From Owenia fusiformis (lineage: Eukaryota; Annelida; Polychaeta; Sabellida; Oweniidae): 64,000 bases of DNA. The stretch is from contig CAIIXF020000006.1 of the NCBI GenBank assembly GCA_903813345.2, positions 9,350,989 to 9,414,988 on the forward strand. Direction: 5' to 3'. The first letter of the stretch is position 1. Every line of letters starts with the position of its first letter. A program made the translations under genes and the position numbers. The notes below the pieces were generated by a model. It was not told the DNA's origin. It searched no databases and saw only the letters and a list, made by a program, of their open reading frames with translations. Below are positions 35,621 through 48,800 of this stretch, one piece after another.

Positions 35621-35839
35621 AGATTCAGACTAAAACTGACTGACAGTGCACACATGCTTCTATGTTGAAGAAATCACTATATAAACACATAACAACATCA
35701 AAATAGCACATACAAATGCTAACTCCATACAAGGTGAACCAATACTTAATGAAGCAGAAGGAATCAGTCAGGCCCATCATATCATATAAGTAATATAATG
35801 GGGATGCAGAAATTCCAGCTAAATATAGATGGTGTATTG

Positions 35840-36400
35840 CCGAGTTTTCCCATCGAACATAGTTTGTAAGGGATATAGAAAATATAGAAAATGTCTGTCT
35901 GGAAGACAACTCGAATATCAGTAAATGGATTTGATTTAGATTTTATAAGCTGATACCTTATGGGCATGGGCATAATCTTTGATAATCCAAATACAAGTTA
36001 TGGGATTAAGTTCAAATTATATAGGCTAATGTCTGAGGAAGAAAATTTTTCAAGATGGCTGCCACTTTTCAAAATGGCCACCATTTATTGGTAAATTTTA
36101 TAGTTATTATTATTGTACCTAACAAAAGGTACGATATTGTAGTCAGCTTGACTTGATTTTCAGGGATGTTTCTATATATCAACGTCAAGAACTGATTAGT
36201 TTTTGGGCATTCTGGGTAAATCTTAAGGTGGCCATTTTGGATTTTCTGTCCTAAAATCTTCACTTTCAAGACTTGTATACTTAAATGAATGTTATCAGAT
36301 TTGGTCCAAATTATAAGTTGATTGGGTGTTAGGGTTTCCAATATGGCCACCTATTTTCAAAATTGCAAACATTTATCGTAAAAAACATAATCTTTGAATT
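35840..36400. repeat. diverged relative of the 25.3-kb element
   Basis: Shares CCCATCGAAC-like start, GGGATATAG, GGAAGACAACTCGAATATCAGT and TTTTTCAAGATGGCTGCC with the element at 25321, but lacks the CCGT tract and a clear right terminus. Confidence 0.5.
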
Positions 36401-36599
36401 TTCAAATACCAGTAGATGGATTTGGTTGTTGTAGTTTCTATATTCCTGATGTCTGGGTATTATATGAAAGATGCAGGCAAAGGGTATGCTATTCAGTACA
36501 CCTGAGTATTTTCGAAGAGTCTAGCAGTTATTTACCTTAAAAACAATATTGCTTCAAATGTTTTTGTTGCATCAAAATGTTAATTAAATTTTATGGCTG

Positions 36600-36787
36600 G
36601 TCTATATAATGCAAGGGAAAGATCAATACCCGGTGATTTCAGCGGGAAGTGGCGTTTCGTTCATTGGATGAGCTGCGCGCGCACGCATAAATGTGATTAT
36701 CCAATATAATTAGGGGAGGGCTATTTGAAGTAGTTTTTGGTCTCAGGCGCGACCCAGGGCTGTTGTCTTAAGGACATTTCGTTGAAA
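36600..36787 (+). promoter_or_regulatory. probable GPSM2 promoter
   Basis: A local CpG/GC-rich patch (GCTGCGCGCGCACGC at 36670-36684) contains an inverted CCAAT (36663-36667) and a direct CCAAT (36701-36705). It is followed by ~85 bp of leader to the putative ATG at 36788. No TATA box at the expected distance. Confidence 0.45.
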
Positions 36788-36810
36788 ATGAGCCATTCAG
36801 CTGATAATTG
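36788..36810 (+). CDS. GPSM2: GPSM2 putative first coding exon
   Basis: ATGAGCCATTCAGCTGATAA plus TTG, followed by GTAAGAG donor. It encodes MSHSADN plus two bases that combine with T of exon 2 to give Cys, leading in frame into LVVMEGTCMELALEGE. The N-terminal residues before MELALEGE are not conserved in this family, so support comes from the in-frame splice and the upstream promoter-like patch. Alternative: translation from the ATG at 40944 in exon 2 with a different non-coding leader. Confidence 0.55.
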
Positions 36811-39800
36811 GTAAGAGTTTGCGATCTTATAATGTATAACTGTTACTCAGACACATATTTTGACACGATTCTGTTGGAAATAAGCTTTGAACCGAGAGAT
36901 ATTCACGATTGATATGCACATTTTTGATTGTGCCATTGCTTTTCTATTGCACAACCCATGTATTGATAGAAGAAACATTAATAATACAGATTGGTTTACC
37001 TTCAATACATGGCAGACACTACATATCGGTCTATTAATACCAGTTTGTGCCTTAAATAGTTTTATATTTCCATCCACGGCCTGGAGCCTGGGTGTGTTTG
37101 TCTCTTATGTGTATGCTTGTGCATGGACTTCTAATCACTAGCAGAATTTAACATGATGCAAACTCGACATTATAACTCATGCTGTAACATTTTGACTTCG
37201 CTGGAAAACAATAGGAATTATTTTTTTTGCCAATCAATCATGAATCACAATCAAAATTTCAGAATGATCAATCAGGCAATGATCCAAATCAAGTTATAAC
37301 ATTATATGATATTCAGCAAGAAGTCCGGTAGAAATACAGAATATTTAAACATCAAAGCTGAAAGTTAAAAGCTAATCTGTCAATTTTCTGTCTGCAAAAG
37401 AGCGTCCCAAGAGCGTTTACATTTGACACAATAACAGACTGAGGCCTTGAAATCTAGGATTCCCCAGGAAAATATGACGTCATACTAATTAGCATAAGGA
37501 TTTCCCTATTGGGGTGGGTCGAGCCTTGTTCGAAAACACAATCCATAAATACATGCTAATTTCTAAGGAGATAGGAAGTGTATAACGTGTTTATCGATTT
37601 TGTTTAAAGATTTAATCAATTATCAAATTGTTTAAGTGGATAAAGTGGTCACACTTGCTTCAATTCATAGCGAAATCGACGGATAGAAACTGACCGAATT
37701 CCCGATATCCTACCCCGTATTACTGTAGGCTATAAGCACAGTGACCTACAGAGGGCGCTATCACAAACAAGTACTGGACGAACCGATAAATTCCCGGGTA
37801 TTGTAACGCCCTTGTATAATGTAGAATTAATTTTGGTTTATACTTGATAACTTGGTTTATATTCATTCGTATTCTTCTTAATTTAAAAACATGCCTATGT
37901 TGAACTTTTTAGCTGGGTTGTATTTTGCTATGTTCTGGCACTGACCCATTTTTATTGTTTGTTTAGTTGATCCTGGCAGGCTCACCTGATAAAAGAGATC
38001 ATTCAGATTATGGTTAGAATTGAAACTGGAAAGGAAACTGAAGGAAGGTTGTAATCTCTCAAGTCCATATAAAAAGTAAAGGCTTTCCAAGTATAATGCC
38101 TTTGGTACCTCTAAAATAAAAAGTGTTCAACTTAAGCGGTGTTCTACTTATAGAGGTTGATTTAACAACAAGACAGTTGATCTTGGGACTCTAAAGGTTT
38201 TTCACTTAAGAGGTGTTCCACTTATAGAGGTTGATTTAGCAATAAGACAGTTGGTCTCGGACTCTGAAAAGTGTTCCAATAACAGTGGTGTTCTACTTTT
38301 CAAGTTTCACTGTACATGTACTTGTAGTTAATTACAATTGCAAAACAGATTAATGTAAATAGTTACAGAAAAAAACCATAAAGGAAAAGACATGGTTGGG
38401 TAGGTTAGGATTTAGCTCACAATTCAATTATTGTAACCTTGTCCTGCAAAAAGTCAAACTTCCCCCTCCCTGTAGATTTGAGTTGTATGTCTGTTTATGA
38501 TGCAATGGTTGATGTACTCTGGTGGAATCTAGAAATATGAAATATGAAAACCTTTTCATTGAAAGTTGTTATATCTGGAGATTCAGTGAAAGCTTGTCTG
38601 ATGTGAACTTTCTTTTAAGGGACAGGAGTTACTCAGACTTTTTTACCCTTCATCAGATTCAACAATCATACTCTTTAAATGAGTGATCTCTGAATTTGCT
38701 GAGCCAATCAGATTCTCCTGTTCCTCCCCATAGCATTATCAGCATATGCTTGAATAAGAAAACAATTATGAAGGTGGTTCTGTCATGAAGTAGATTAAAA
38801 TCTAAATTATAAGACAATCAACCCAATGATCGTAGGCAGAAGGTGCTGTATTAGCCAATGAACTTTCACCAGGTTGTTGACCCTTTCACCATTCAAAGAG
38901 TTTTTTATGTGGAAGTATGTGGCAGATTTATTGGAAAGATGTTTACTTACAATGCGTGGCTTGGAATCTTTGTACAAGGTGACATGAAAATACAAACCTC
39001 TAATAAACTTGATGTGAGTAGAAATAATCTTGATTTACATCAATAAATATTTGAAATTCAGTCAAAGTGATGTCATATTTGAAATCTACATGTAAAAGTA
39101 CATCTAGATATATGGTTTCGAAAATTGTTGATCACCTTTGAAAATTTAATTTTTTTGAAAATGTGACTTCTAGTTCAGGTTGATTCCCCGTAGACCCCAT
39201 GTTACAAAATTACAAAAAGTGAGATATTTTTTCTTGTATTGAACATTTTCTTTTACTGGACATATTTTAATTTGCAAAACTATTAAATACATAAGGGTTA
39301 TATGAAAATTGGACTACTAAAACAGATGTACTTTAAGTCAAAGGGAACTTTCTGCTATACCCGCAATGCTATCTGACCCGAACAAGCCACCTGGTGGTGA
39401 AACTGGTAACAACCTACTCGCATTTGCATTATTAATGATACTGATAGATTGTTCACATGTCTGTCTTCGTCAACATTAATAAATACAATATATCAAATAA
39501 GCAAGTCAATTCATCATTATTAATAAAGTTATTTCAAAATGTGGGTAGGTAGAATGCTTTATTGATTCTACATATCTGGAATGGTGATAGACAACTAGTC
39601 GATCTCGACAGCAACTTGTATTTCACTGAAAGTCAACTTCAAAATTGAAAGTTGAAAGTCGAATCCCCAGAAAAATGAATGATGAAAAAGAAAAAAAAAA
39701 TTCAAACTTACATTTCAAACTGGACAATGTTTTATTTTTGAAATTTTATTTTCGTGAAAAGTCGGAGAAGTCAACTTCAACTCAACTTGTCAACTTTGAT

Positions 39801-42800
39801 TTCCAGAGTTGGTTCTACCACTAATATGGAAGCAAATCAAGGAGTGAATCAAAAAATGGTATTGACAAATTCAGAAAATTATGTTATTTCTCTCAGTCAT
39901 AAAGTTGGTGATGCCATAACTACCCAAAAGTTTCAAGCAGATTCCTCAATCATAATTGAGAATGTTGTTTCAAAACTAAACGCATATATTTTTGTCACCC
40001 TGTAATAGAATTATCTGTCTTCAAGACAAGTCCAATATGTTCATTGTCCTTTCCAGTGCATTGCCTCGGAATTTTTGAACAAAACGATTGAGAATTTTCA
40101 CACCTGTTACTCTGAGTAAGATTTCAATGCAGATTATTAACAAAGAAATACTGCATCAATAAATTTCTTGAGCTAATCTAATATGGATGGTAACTAGTAT
40201 TATCTCTCCTGTATAGAAACTTTAAGACTCGGATAATATCAGGTGTTGTCATATAATATCTTTCTGGAGAAGAGAGTGTCGACTTATAAAAGTGAAGGTT
40301 AATAATTTACGACTTAATAGCTAGAGATCACTATTGTTAATGTTTGTTGTGTTTAATGCACTGCTTGATCAATAAGGAATTGCCCGGTGACGTCATTCAA
40401 AGACAAATGTGTTGAATATTTTATATAAAATGCATTATATGATGTGTACTTTCTAAAATGTTAATATAGTTGTGTAAGCTAAGTACATCTTATATAAATA
40501 TATAGTAACAACTTTTTTGTATCATACTACCGTCCTTTCTAAATCAGATTAGCATTAGTTTTTAGAAACGCAAGTCGTGGATTTATTACAGCAGATAACG
40601 GCTTATTCTTTCTAATCTGATGACGCACGGAAGCAATTGTAACAATACGATGAGAGATATTTCTATATCACTCAGTGACTTGCATTTCACAAATGATGAA
40701 TTGTAATTCAGAAGCTACATTTATAAGTTAAAAATTCTGTAATGCTGAAAGCTTGTTTGATATTTATACAATATGGCTTGTAATGATTCAAGAAAATGTC
40801 TTGTTATATCAAATTATTCATATTAAAATTATATCATATTCTATGAATTTTAATTATTATGCTATTTACAAATAGCTTGTTTCTTTGATATTCTCTATTG
40901 CTATCACTTACCATTTTATATTTAACATTTCAGTTTGGTTGTCATGGAGGGTACTTGTATGGAGCTGGCCCTTGAGGGGGAACGCCTCTGTAAAGCAGGT
41001 GACTGCCGCACAGGGGTCGAGTTCTTCGAAGCCGCTGTACGTGTGGGCACAGATGACATACAGACCCTGAGTGCCATCTATAGTCAACTTGGGAATGCAT
41101 ATTTCTGTTTACAAGAGTATGGCAAAGCATTGGAATATCATAGACATGATCTCAATCTCACCAGGTTAGTACTACATATGTATGCCACTCTGGGGCCATA
41201 ATTTCGGTGTCCTTTCTTTGCTGTATTAGTAGCATTCATGATTTTTTCACAAAGTAATGGTTTCAAATCAGACCTAAATTCCAGTGCTGAAACTGCACAT
41301 CAAAATTATTTAAAGTTTTAAGTCGGTCTATTTTGATGTTGTCATATTGTATATTGTGAAAGCCACCATCTGTAAATGTCCTATAAATTGCTTTCAGTGT
41401 CAGCACTTCTAAAAAATTGTAATACTTTTGTAGTACGAGGGGGTATCATTAATTAGGGAGACAATGTTTCCTGTTACCATGGCAATAATTTATTTGTGAC
41501 ATGTAACATTTTTGGAACAATGATTCAAGGAATTATAAGCTATAACTGTTCGAAGAAATATTAAGGTTATCTTGACTTGAAATCCATAGGGGTGTGTACA
41601 GATAGAGATGTCACAAGTGTTCACATTTTGGGTGATATCTGTTACCAAGACAACAGATTATGGGATATAAGCACTTTTAACATTTATTAAATAAGTGATA
41701 ACTTGAGAACAATGTTTTGAAATATGTATGATCTCCTATAAGAATATTCTGGGTATATATTTATTTCAACGGCATATTATACTCCACATCATCAGTTTAG
41801 GCAGTTTGAGTTACCATGCTAATGTGCAACTGGGTAGTTAGTTGAGTTGAGTTAGTGCCTTGTCCTCATTTTTGAGTGGGTACAACCCTATTTTCGAAAT
41901 AAGTGTGTATAGCACCTTCTTGTTTCATATCAGAGAGCATCTCAAGGATACAGATTTATTAATATTGTATGCAGTTTAAATATTATGTATCAAATATTTG
42001 CAGTTACTCAGAAGGGGAAAATTGACATTTGCTCACATATGTTAAGCTGTAACAATAAGTGCTCAATTGATTGTAAATCCTATATTAAGTATATGTATAT
42101 ATGGAAGTAACTCACGTATGAATAATCTGTTCACGTGTATTTTCACTTACTGTGAAGTCTTTACCTAATGTTTCAATAATAAGGTAATGTTTTGCCAAAA
42201 AATTACTAGTTCTACACTGTTAATACAGTCTAATAACTGCTATTTGTTCATTTTTGGTCCCAATTTTTTCAATAATCGTAACTCAGTATGGATATTATAA
42301 TGTGGGAATAATGCCTGGAAACTGCACAAATGATTGGTGTAAATAGAAAATTGTGCAGTTTCAAGTATGTGAACAAATTGGCGATATATGTTTTGTCAGT
42401 AATGATAATATTTTGACTGGTCTGAAAAGCATTTGACAAGAATATTTCAAAGTAAAGTGTGTGGACTTTTCCGACATTCTATTATTGTTATATATAAATA
42501 CTGTATGATATTATTGCTATTTATTATTGCAATTGTAAAGTGTGAGTCTGTGATCGATTCTTGTGATATAAATAGATTTGTCATGCAACATACTTCATCT
42601 GAAAACTAAGAAAGCAAATCGCCACGCTCCATCAAAATAAACATCTATCAGCCATAGTAGCCCATTTATATATTTGAAGTTTTATAGATGAAACTTATAA
42701 CTTTCACAGATAACTTATTACCGGTTTGATTTTTCTGTCTTTGACAAAAATCTTGTACATACACCAATTGTAACAGGAAAGTGATGAAAAGTAGCATATT

Positions 42801-45800
42801 GAAAAGGATACCCTTATAAAATTCCTTATGCCAGATAAATTTGTTACACCGCACTAAATGATTTCAGTCAGCATGGTCACAAAGTATCTGTATGATCGAT
42901 GGCAAATGCATCCAATGAAGTAAGGAATTGATTCAAGTGTGACAAAATGAGCAATAATGGCTCAATAGAGGCACTGATTTTCATAGCACATTTTACCGCT
43001 AAAAGAGAGCTCCTTATAGAAAGTCAACTGCTCAATTGTTCAATACTTTTAAGGTCGTTCATATTCTGATCATGGGAATACACAGGACAGTATACCCTTC
43101 TTGTGGAAAGCAAACTGCTCAATTGTTTAATGTTTTCACTTTCTGTCTGTGTTATGTTGAATTTTATTGACAGCGTTGATGGAAAATGAATGGTAACTTG
43201 ACATGCGGCTCTGTCTTTCAGGTTGGTTCTGATGCCCTTGGGGTATATTGATTGAGACATATTCAGATTAAAGAATGACATGTACTGATTTGATTAATTG
43301 GAAATGACAACTAGTTAGGATCAATTTAGAAGAGATATGAAACCATTTTACTTTGTGAATGGTGAGTCAGACTATATTATTGAATCTCAGTAGGGTCAGG
43401 ATGTTTTCTATAACATTCAAGTAGATCTTATTTTTATTTTTACTCAAGTTTATCATCCAAGATGATAGACAAAATTTGTTAGATATAGATAAACCTTCGA
43501 ATTGAGTTCAAATTGAGTAAGTAAAGCTATTTTCTTAAAATATCACAAATTCTGAAATATTTGAGCATTTCTTTGTAGGTGTTTTCAATCAAAACTATTA
43601 GTTCATGTGACAAATCCAAATTTCAATCAATTGAGTTGAAATTAAAGGTTTATCAATACGGAATGGATTTTTTTCTACCATCTTAGATGATATTAACCAT
43701 GGGCAGTATCATCTTGCTCTAGAACAGTGATTTAAGCTTCTACAGTATCAGTGAACTCAAATTTGGTCAGAACATCTCATTATTTCAAACTTTTGGTAGA
43801 ATATCATATTTTCATATTTTCAAATTTTCAACAGTGTAGTACCCAGTTGTCCTAATGCTTGAGGTGATCAATTTCAGTATAAAGCCTTATTTCAATTTTC
43901 AACTCGATTTATGAACCTTTGCCTAACTAATCAGATATCAGACATATAAACCGAGTTTGGAGCTTCCCAGGCCGCTCCTAAAGAAGACATAATTGTATTA
44001 AGCATCATCTTTTGATTGTTAATTTGTGACAGTTTTCTTTATTGGAGAAGACATTTATATGGAGTCATTAGAGAGTAAGATGATAATATTGTCTCCCTAA
44101 CGTTAGTGCCAGTATGAATTATTCCATGTAAAGACTCATATACAGGGTGTCAAATATTAGTCCCCACTCTACAGCCAAAATAGGAAAAGATGGTACATAG
44201 GGTGATATACCATTGGAAAGATCATCCAAAGTTACATTAACTCACCATCTCTCAAGTAGTTTAGATGACATCTACCTTTATTTTGATGATTTCTTTAATA
44301 GTTGTATTTTAATATCATAAGAAATTAATACCCTTTTCAATTGTTTGATTTTGCATGTTTAAAAGAGAGCTTCATCTACACTCTTAGGATAATCCTTTCA
44401 TCTAGTCTTAACCAATCAGAATCCAGCTACATAATCAAAATAGCATTCAATGAATTCATGCTTTTTTAAGTACTTGGGATTTAATACAGATTGAAACTTA
44501 CATTGAAGGCTTCCTTGAGAGCAGAGCAGGTACATGTACGTTGAAAACAAAATGAAGATGAAACTCTCTTTTAAGAAGCAAAGTCAAATTAATGGAAATG
44601 GTACTTTTGGGGTTATTTTGATCTCATTAACATCCAAACTTCATATTTATTTCTATCCAGAGCCTTGTTACTAAGGGGAGGCATCAAAAGTTCGATGTCG
44701 GATAGAAAACTAAATAAATCTAGTTAGGGGGGGGAGGGGGTTCAAACCCATTTCAGTTTGCTATCCGACAAATTTCAACATTTCAAATTTTTGGCAATTT
44801 CAACTCAGAATGCCTTGGAATGGTTTAAAAATAAAGATTTTACCTGATGCTTTCTTCGTCAAGATCATTCCAATGGATTCTATTCTATCAATAGTTGTTA
44901 AAAGCCGCAAATTACGATAGGAATTAACAAAAACTAGATCGTGTTTAGCAATAATTTTTCAAATTCTCAAACCGGAAGTAAGCGATCAACTTTCACGGTA
45001 TTTAGTTTTGTGGGGGAGGGGGGGGGGTCTGAGTCAAAACTAGATTTATTTAGTTTCTGATCCGACATCGAACTTTTGATGCCTCCCCTAATGTTCTGAA
45101 CCTCAGACTTGGAGAATATAGTTACGATTGGAAGACATGAGATCATGTTTGATGAATGGTTTAATTAAGAAACATCCCGTCATTAGCCCTTGGTTTATTT
45201 TCCTCATCTCCAGAGTTTCATTTGATGTATTTGATGATTTCCTTTTTAGCATAATGTTAATTTGCACTCAATTCTGTGATAAAATATCACTGCCTTGGTG
45301 TCATATTTTAGGTTTTCGACATTTAGACCTATTTTGTACTCTCCAGGGATTAAAAATCAACTGGGAGCAAAATATTTTCTGAGTAAGAAATTTGCAAAAT
45401 TAGAAACTTTTTTCCTGATTTTTCCAAATCCTCAACTTGGTGCAAGTAGATTTTCAACTGGGTGCAATGTTATCTTTAGCTTCTCATTTGAGTGTAGCAC
45501 CCACTTACTTTATTCTTGAAAGATCATGCTTGAAAAAATACAGATGCCTGGCTAAAATTGTTTTTTAGTATCCCCAAATTAAGACTTGACTATTAACAGG
45601 AAATGGTTTGATTCTCATTTGTGACAGGCAGTAAATCAACTCTTGGGCATAACCCCCCTCTCCCCATAGTTTTAATCAAAATCGATGCTAACTCATTTTG
45701 TGTATTGATGTGTCTGACCTCAGAAGTTCCGGGAACCATTCCCAAGAGTCTCCTTGTCTAGACTCGAGTCACCATGTTTGACATAATTAGAATTAGTCGA

Positions 45801-48800
45801 GGCATCATAACATGATAACATCACCATTTTTTAGCAAAATTATCAGTTGGGGAATTTTGCAAGGGCACCCAAAAATAAAACAAGATGAAATATATGTCTA
45901 TCTTGATTCATAAGTGATAGTTTGATTACAAGAGAGAGATCTTTACATTGAGGATGGTTAAAGCATGACAATAATATAATAAAACAAATATTTCATTCTA
46001 TAGTCACACTCTTACTCACTATAGCAGCAGGAGATCCAAAGGGCAAATTGTGCTTCGGTTAGCGACATTTCTATCTCCGCCGTGGCGTGATATAGTCCCG
46101 ATTTCTCGGTACACGAGTTCGTAGAAAAATACGACACCTCAAATCAAGAGGCCATAACTCAACCCATGAATCATCAATTTCGATTCTGTTTGGATTTTTA
46201 TGATGCCCAACACGAGAGTTGCGTTATATAAAGCCATTGATATGTTTCGTATGTGATAAAATCGTGTATTTGGTGTATACCCGACTTGAATATTTTTTGA
46301 TGATTTTTCAAAAAAAAAAAAATTCCCGCTTCAAAGTTGGCAGAAATTTGTCTTTGAGGTTTTCAGCAATAACCTTCGGGTGTTCGTGATTATTTTGGAT
46401 ACTTCTGATCTTTTTGTCAGCTTATCTTTTTCGCCCCGGTCGTAGTTCATGGAGAAAACGAAGTAGAAAGTACACTCTCATTTTTAACCCTATATCGTAT
46501 TTTTGGCGAGTCATGGCCTCGTGACGTAAATTCCGGTTTTTAAGTTTTCGGTGGAAGTTTTCAAATTGCTGTCGAATATGCCCGAATAGGACGACAGTAA
46601 ACAATAAATCGGACCCTAAGGTATCGCTGTCTGGTGTATAAAGTATAAGGGAACAAACAGATAACATTGAAGTAAGTATACAACAAATGGTATCGATAAA
46701 AGTGAAGGAACAAGTCGTAACAGTTTACTAAAATTATTTGAAGATCGAAGATGGCTTCCAATTTTCTTAGTTTAATTTTGAGTGACCAGTTTTGCCATTC
46801 CAATCTGAAGTATTGTGCTTTTAGGCTATACATAGATGCTCGATATTACCCCGGGGATATTAAGGTGACTGTTAACTTAATCGATTTTCAGAAAAAATAG
46901 AAAATTTCACAATCTTGAAATTTTCAAACTCTTCCTGAGAAGTCGTTTTTATTATTTCACAATATGCTTGTGCACTGTAATCAATACAAAGACATCAAAG
47001 AACAACCAAAAACGTTAGTTTGAGAAAAAAAGTGCCGTTTAAAGAATTTGAGAAGATTTTTTTCTAGGAGTAGCCGGTGAAAAACCGCTGATTCAAAATA
47101 TCTGAACATTTCAGAAAATATACTTCAAACATATATCAAAAGTGAAGGAGCAACGGAAATTTGAAAAATTACCCGATAAAAAAATTGGGATCAAAATAAG
47201 GAAAAAAGTACACTTCTCAAATTGTTTTTTTCTATTTTTTTAATTTGTATGAGAGATTTCAAAATTCTAAAGCTCCTTCCATTTTGGGCTATATTAAAGG
47301 GATGTTTCAGAGAAATTAGAAAAAAAATGTTCAGGGACCTTTGCCGTGCTACTCTTTTTGTCAATTTTTCTGTCACATTTTCAGAGGACTCAAATTCCCA
47401 TTCCAAAATTTTTACTGTTTCTATTTGCATTACCACAGTGAGCCTGGTTATATAAATGATAAGTGGAACTAAAAAATTGAGAGAAAATCCAACCAAAAGA
47501 CAGTTAATTTTGATGGTCAGATTATACTCAAATGCCATGTGCTTCCTGGTTTCGGCCATCTTGGATTTTTTGATTTAGTTATAAGTTACCTTAAAGTGCA
47601 ATAATTAGTCTAAAAACTGCAGAGTCACAATTTAAACTTCCTTCAAGTGTAGGGTGACAAGACATTTCTTTCTCTGTATTCTCTTCATTATTTTGATCAA
47701 CTGAAATTGTTATTGTTTATTGTGTATATTTTTCTCATTTTGATGCAAGAAAAGCTCCTGCTAATACTGCTAATACTTAGGTTTAGAGAGGGCCAGTTTA
47801 ATTTAGCTACACTTATCCTTCAAGTGAAAGCATCAGAATATGCTTTCTCATAATTTCAACGGTTGGTGTGAAACTTTTTCATGTACTGAACTCTTGCAAA
47901 AAAGCAATTGCTTTGGTTTATCTGTGGAATTCATTTTCAAATTTTCATATTTTGATCTAGCATCATAGAAATATCTCCAGGTCTTCTTAAGCCTTTACTA
48001 GCAGCTTTCTCATAATTTTAACAGTTGGTATGAAACTTTTTTCATGTAATGAGCTGAGTTGAACTCTGGCCAAAAAGCCTTGCTTTTGATGATCTGTGGA
48101 ATTCATTTTCAAATTTTCATATAATGATCAAGCATCATAAAAAAATCTCCAGATGTTCTTTAGACTTTAACATCGAAAGGTCCAAAATTAAATTAAGCAA
48201 AAATATTAGAAATCTTTTTCAAATATTCAAATATCCCACCAATTTACAAATAAAAGGTGAAATTTTTAATAATCAAATAGTCCACTTCACAGTTTACCGT
48301 GCAAAACACATTATCTTTGCACCATTGCATTTGATGCATTTATTGCATTGTCTTATCAATGTTAGGTATAGGCAATATTTATAGACTTTTCAGTCGATTT
48401 CACTTTTGAGAAGGGTATTTTTTATATTGTATGTGGAAAATGAACTGAAAATGTCATTAGCCAGAGAGCACAACTGCATTGGCCAAATAGGATGGTAAGT
48501 TAGCATTTGAATGAATCTAAATTTCAATATTAGATGCTTTTTTACAGAGGCAAATGTACTATTTCCACGCATAACACATCCAAGAACTGACTGTATACTA
48601 AATGCTCTTCACACAGGCAGGCAAAGAGTGGGTACTAATTTGGGTATTATATGAACACGGAGTGAAAGAACCCATGCAGATTGCTCTAGTAGAAATGATC
48701 TATAGTTACTCAGTTTCTCAAGAGACTCAAAGATGCAGGTTTGTTTCCTCGTTGATTTAAATATTAGTTGAAGTCATGATGATTTTAGCTCACATGGGTT

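Noticed and set aside
46422-46833. Two overlapping minus-strand frames of 81 and 90 codons
   Set aside because: They overlap each other and a repeat related to the 415-bp unit; no protein-family character.
47191-47559. 122-codon open frame on the minus strand
   Set aside because: Composition (Leu, Ile, Lys, Asn, Phe) is that of AT-rich non-coding sequence and an overlapping frame on the other strand is equally open.
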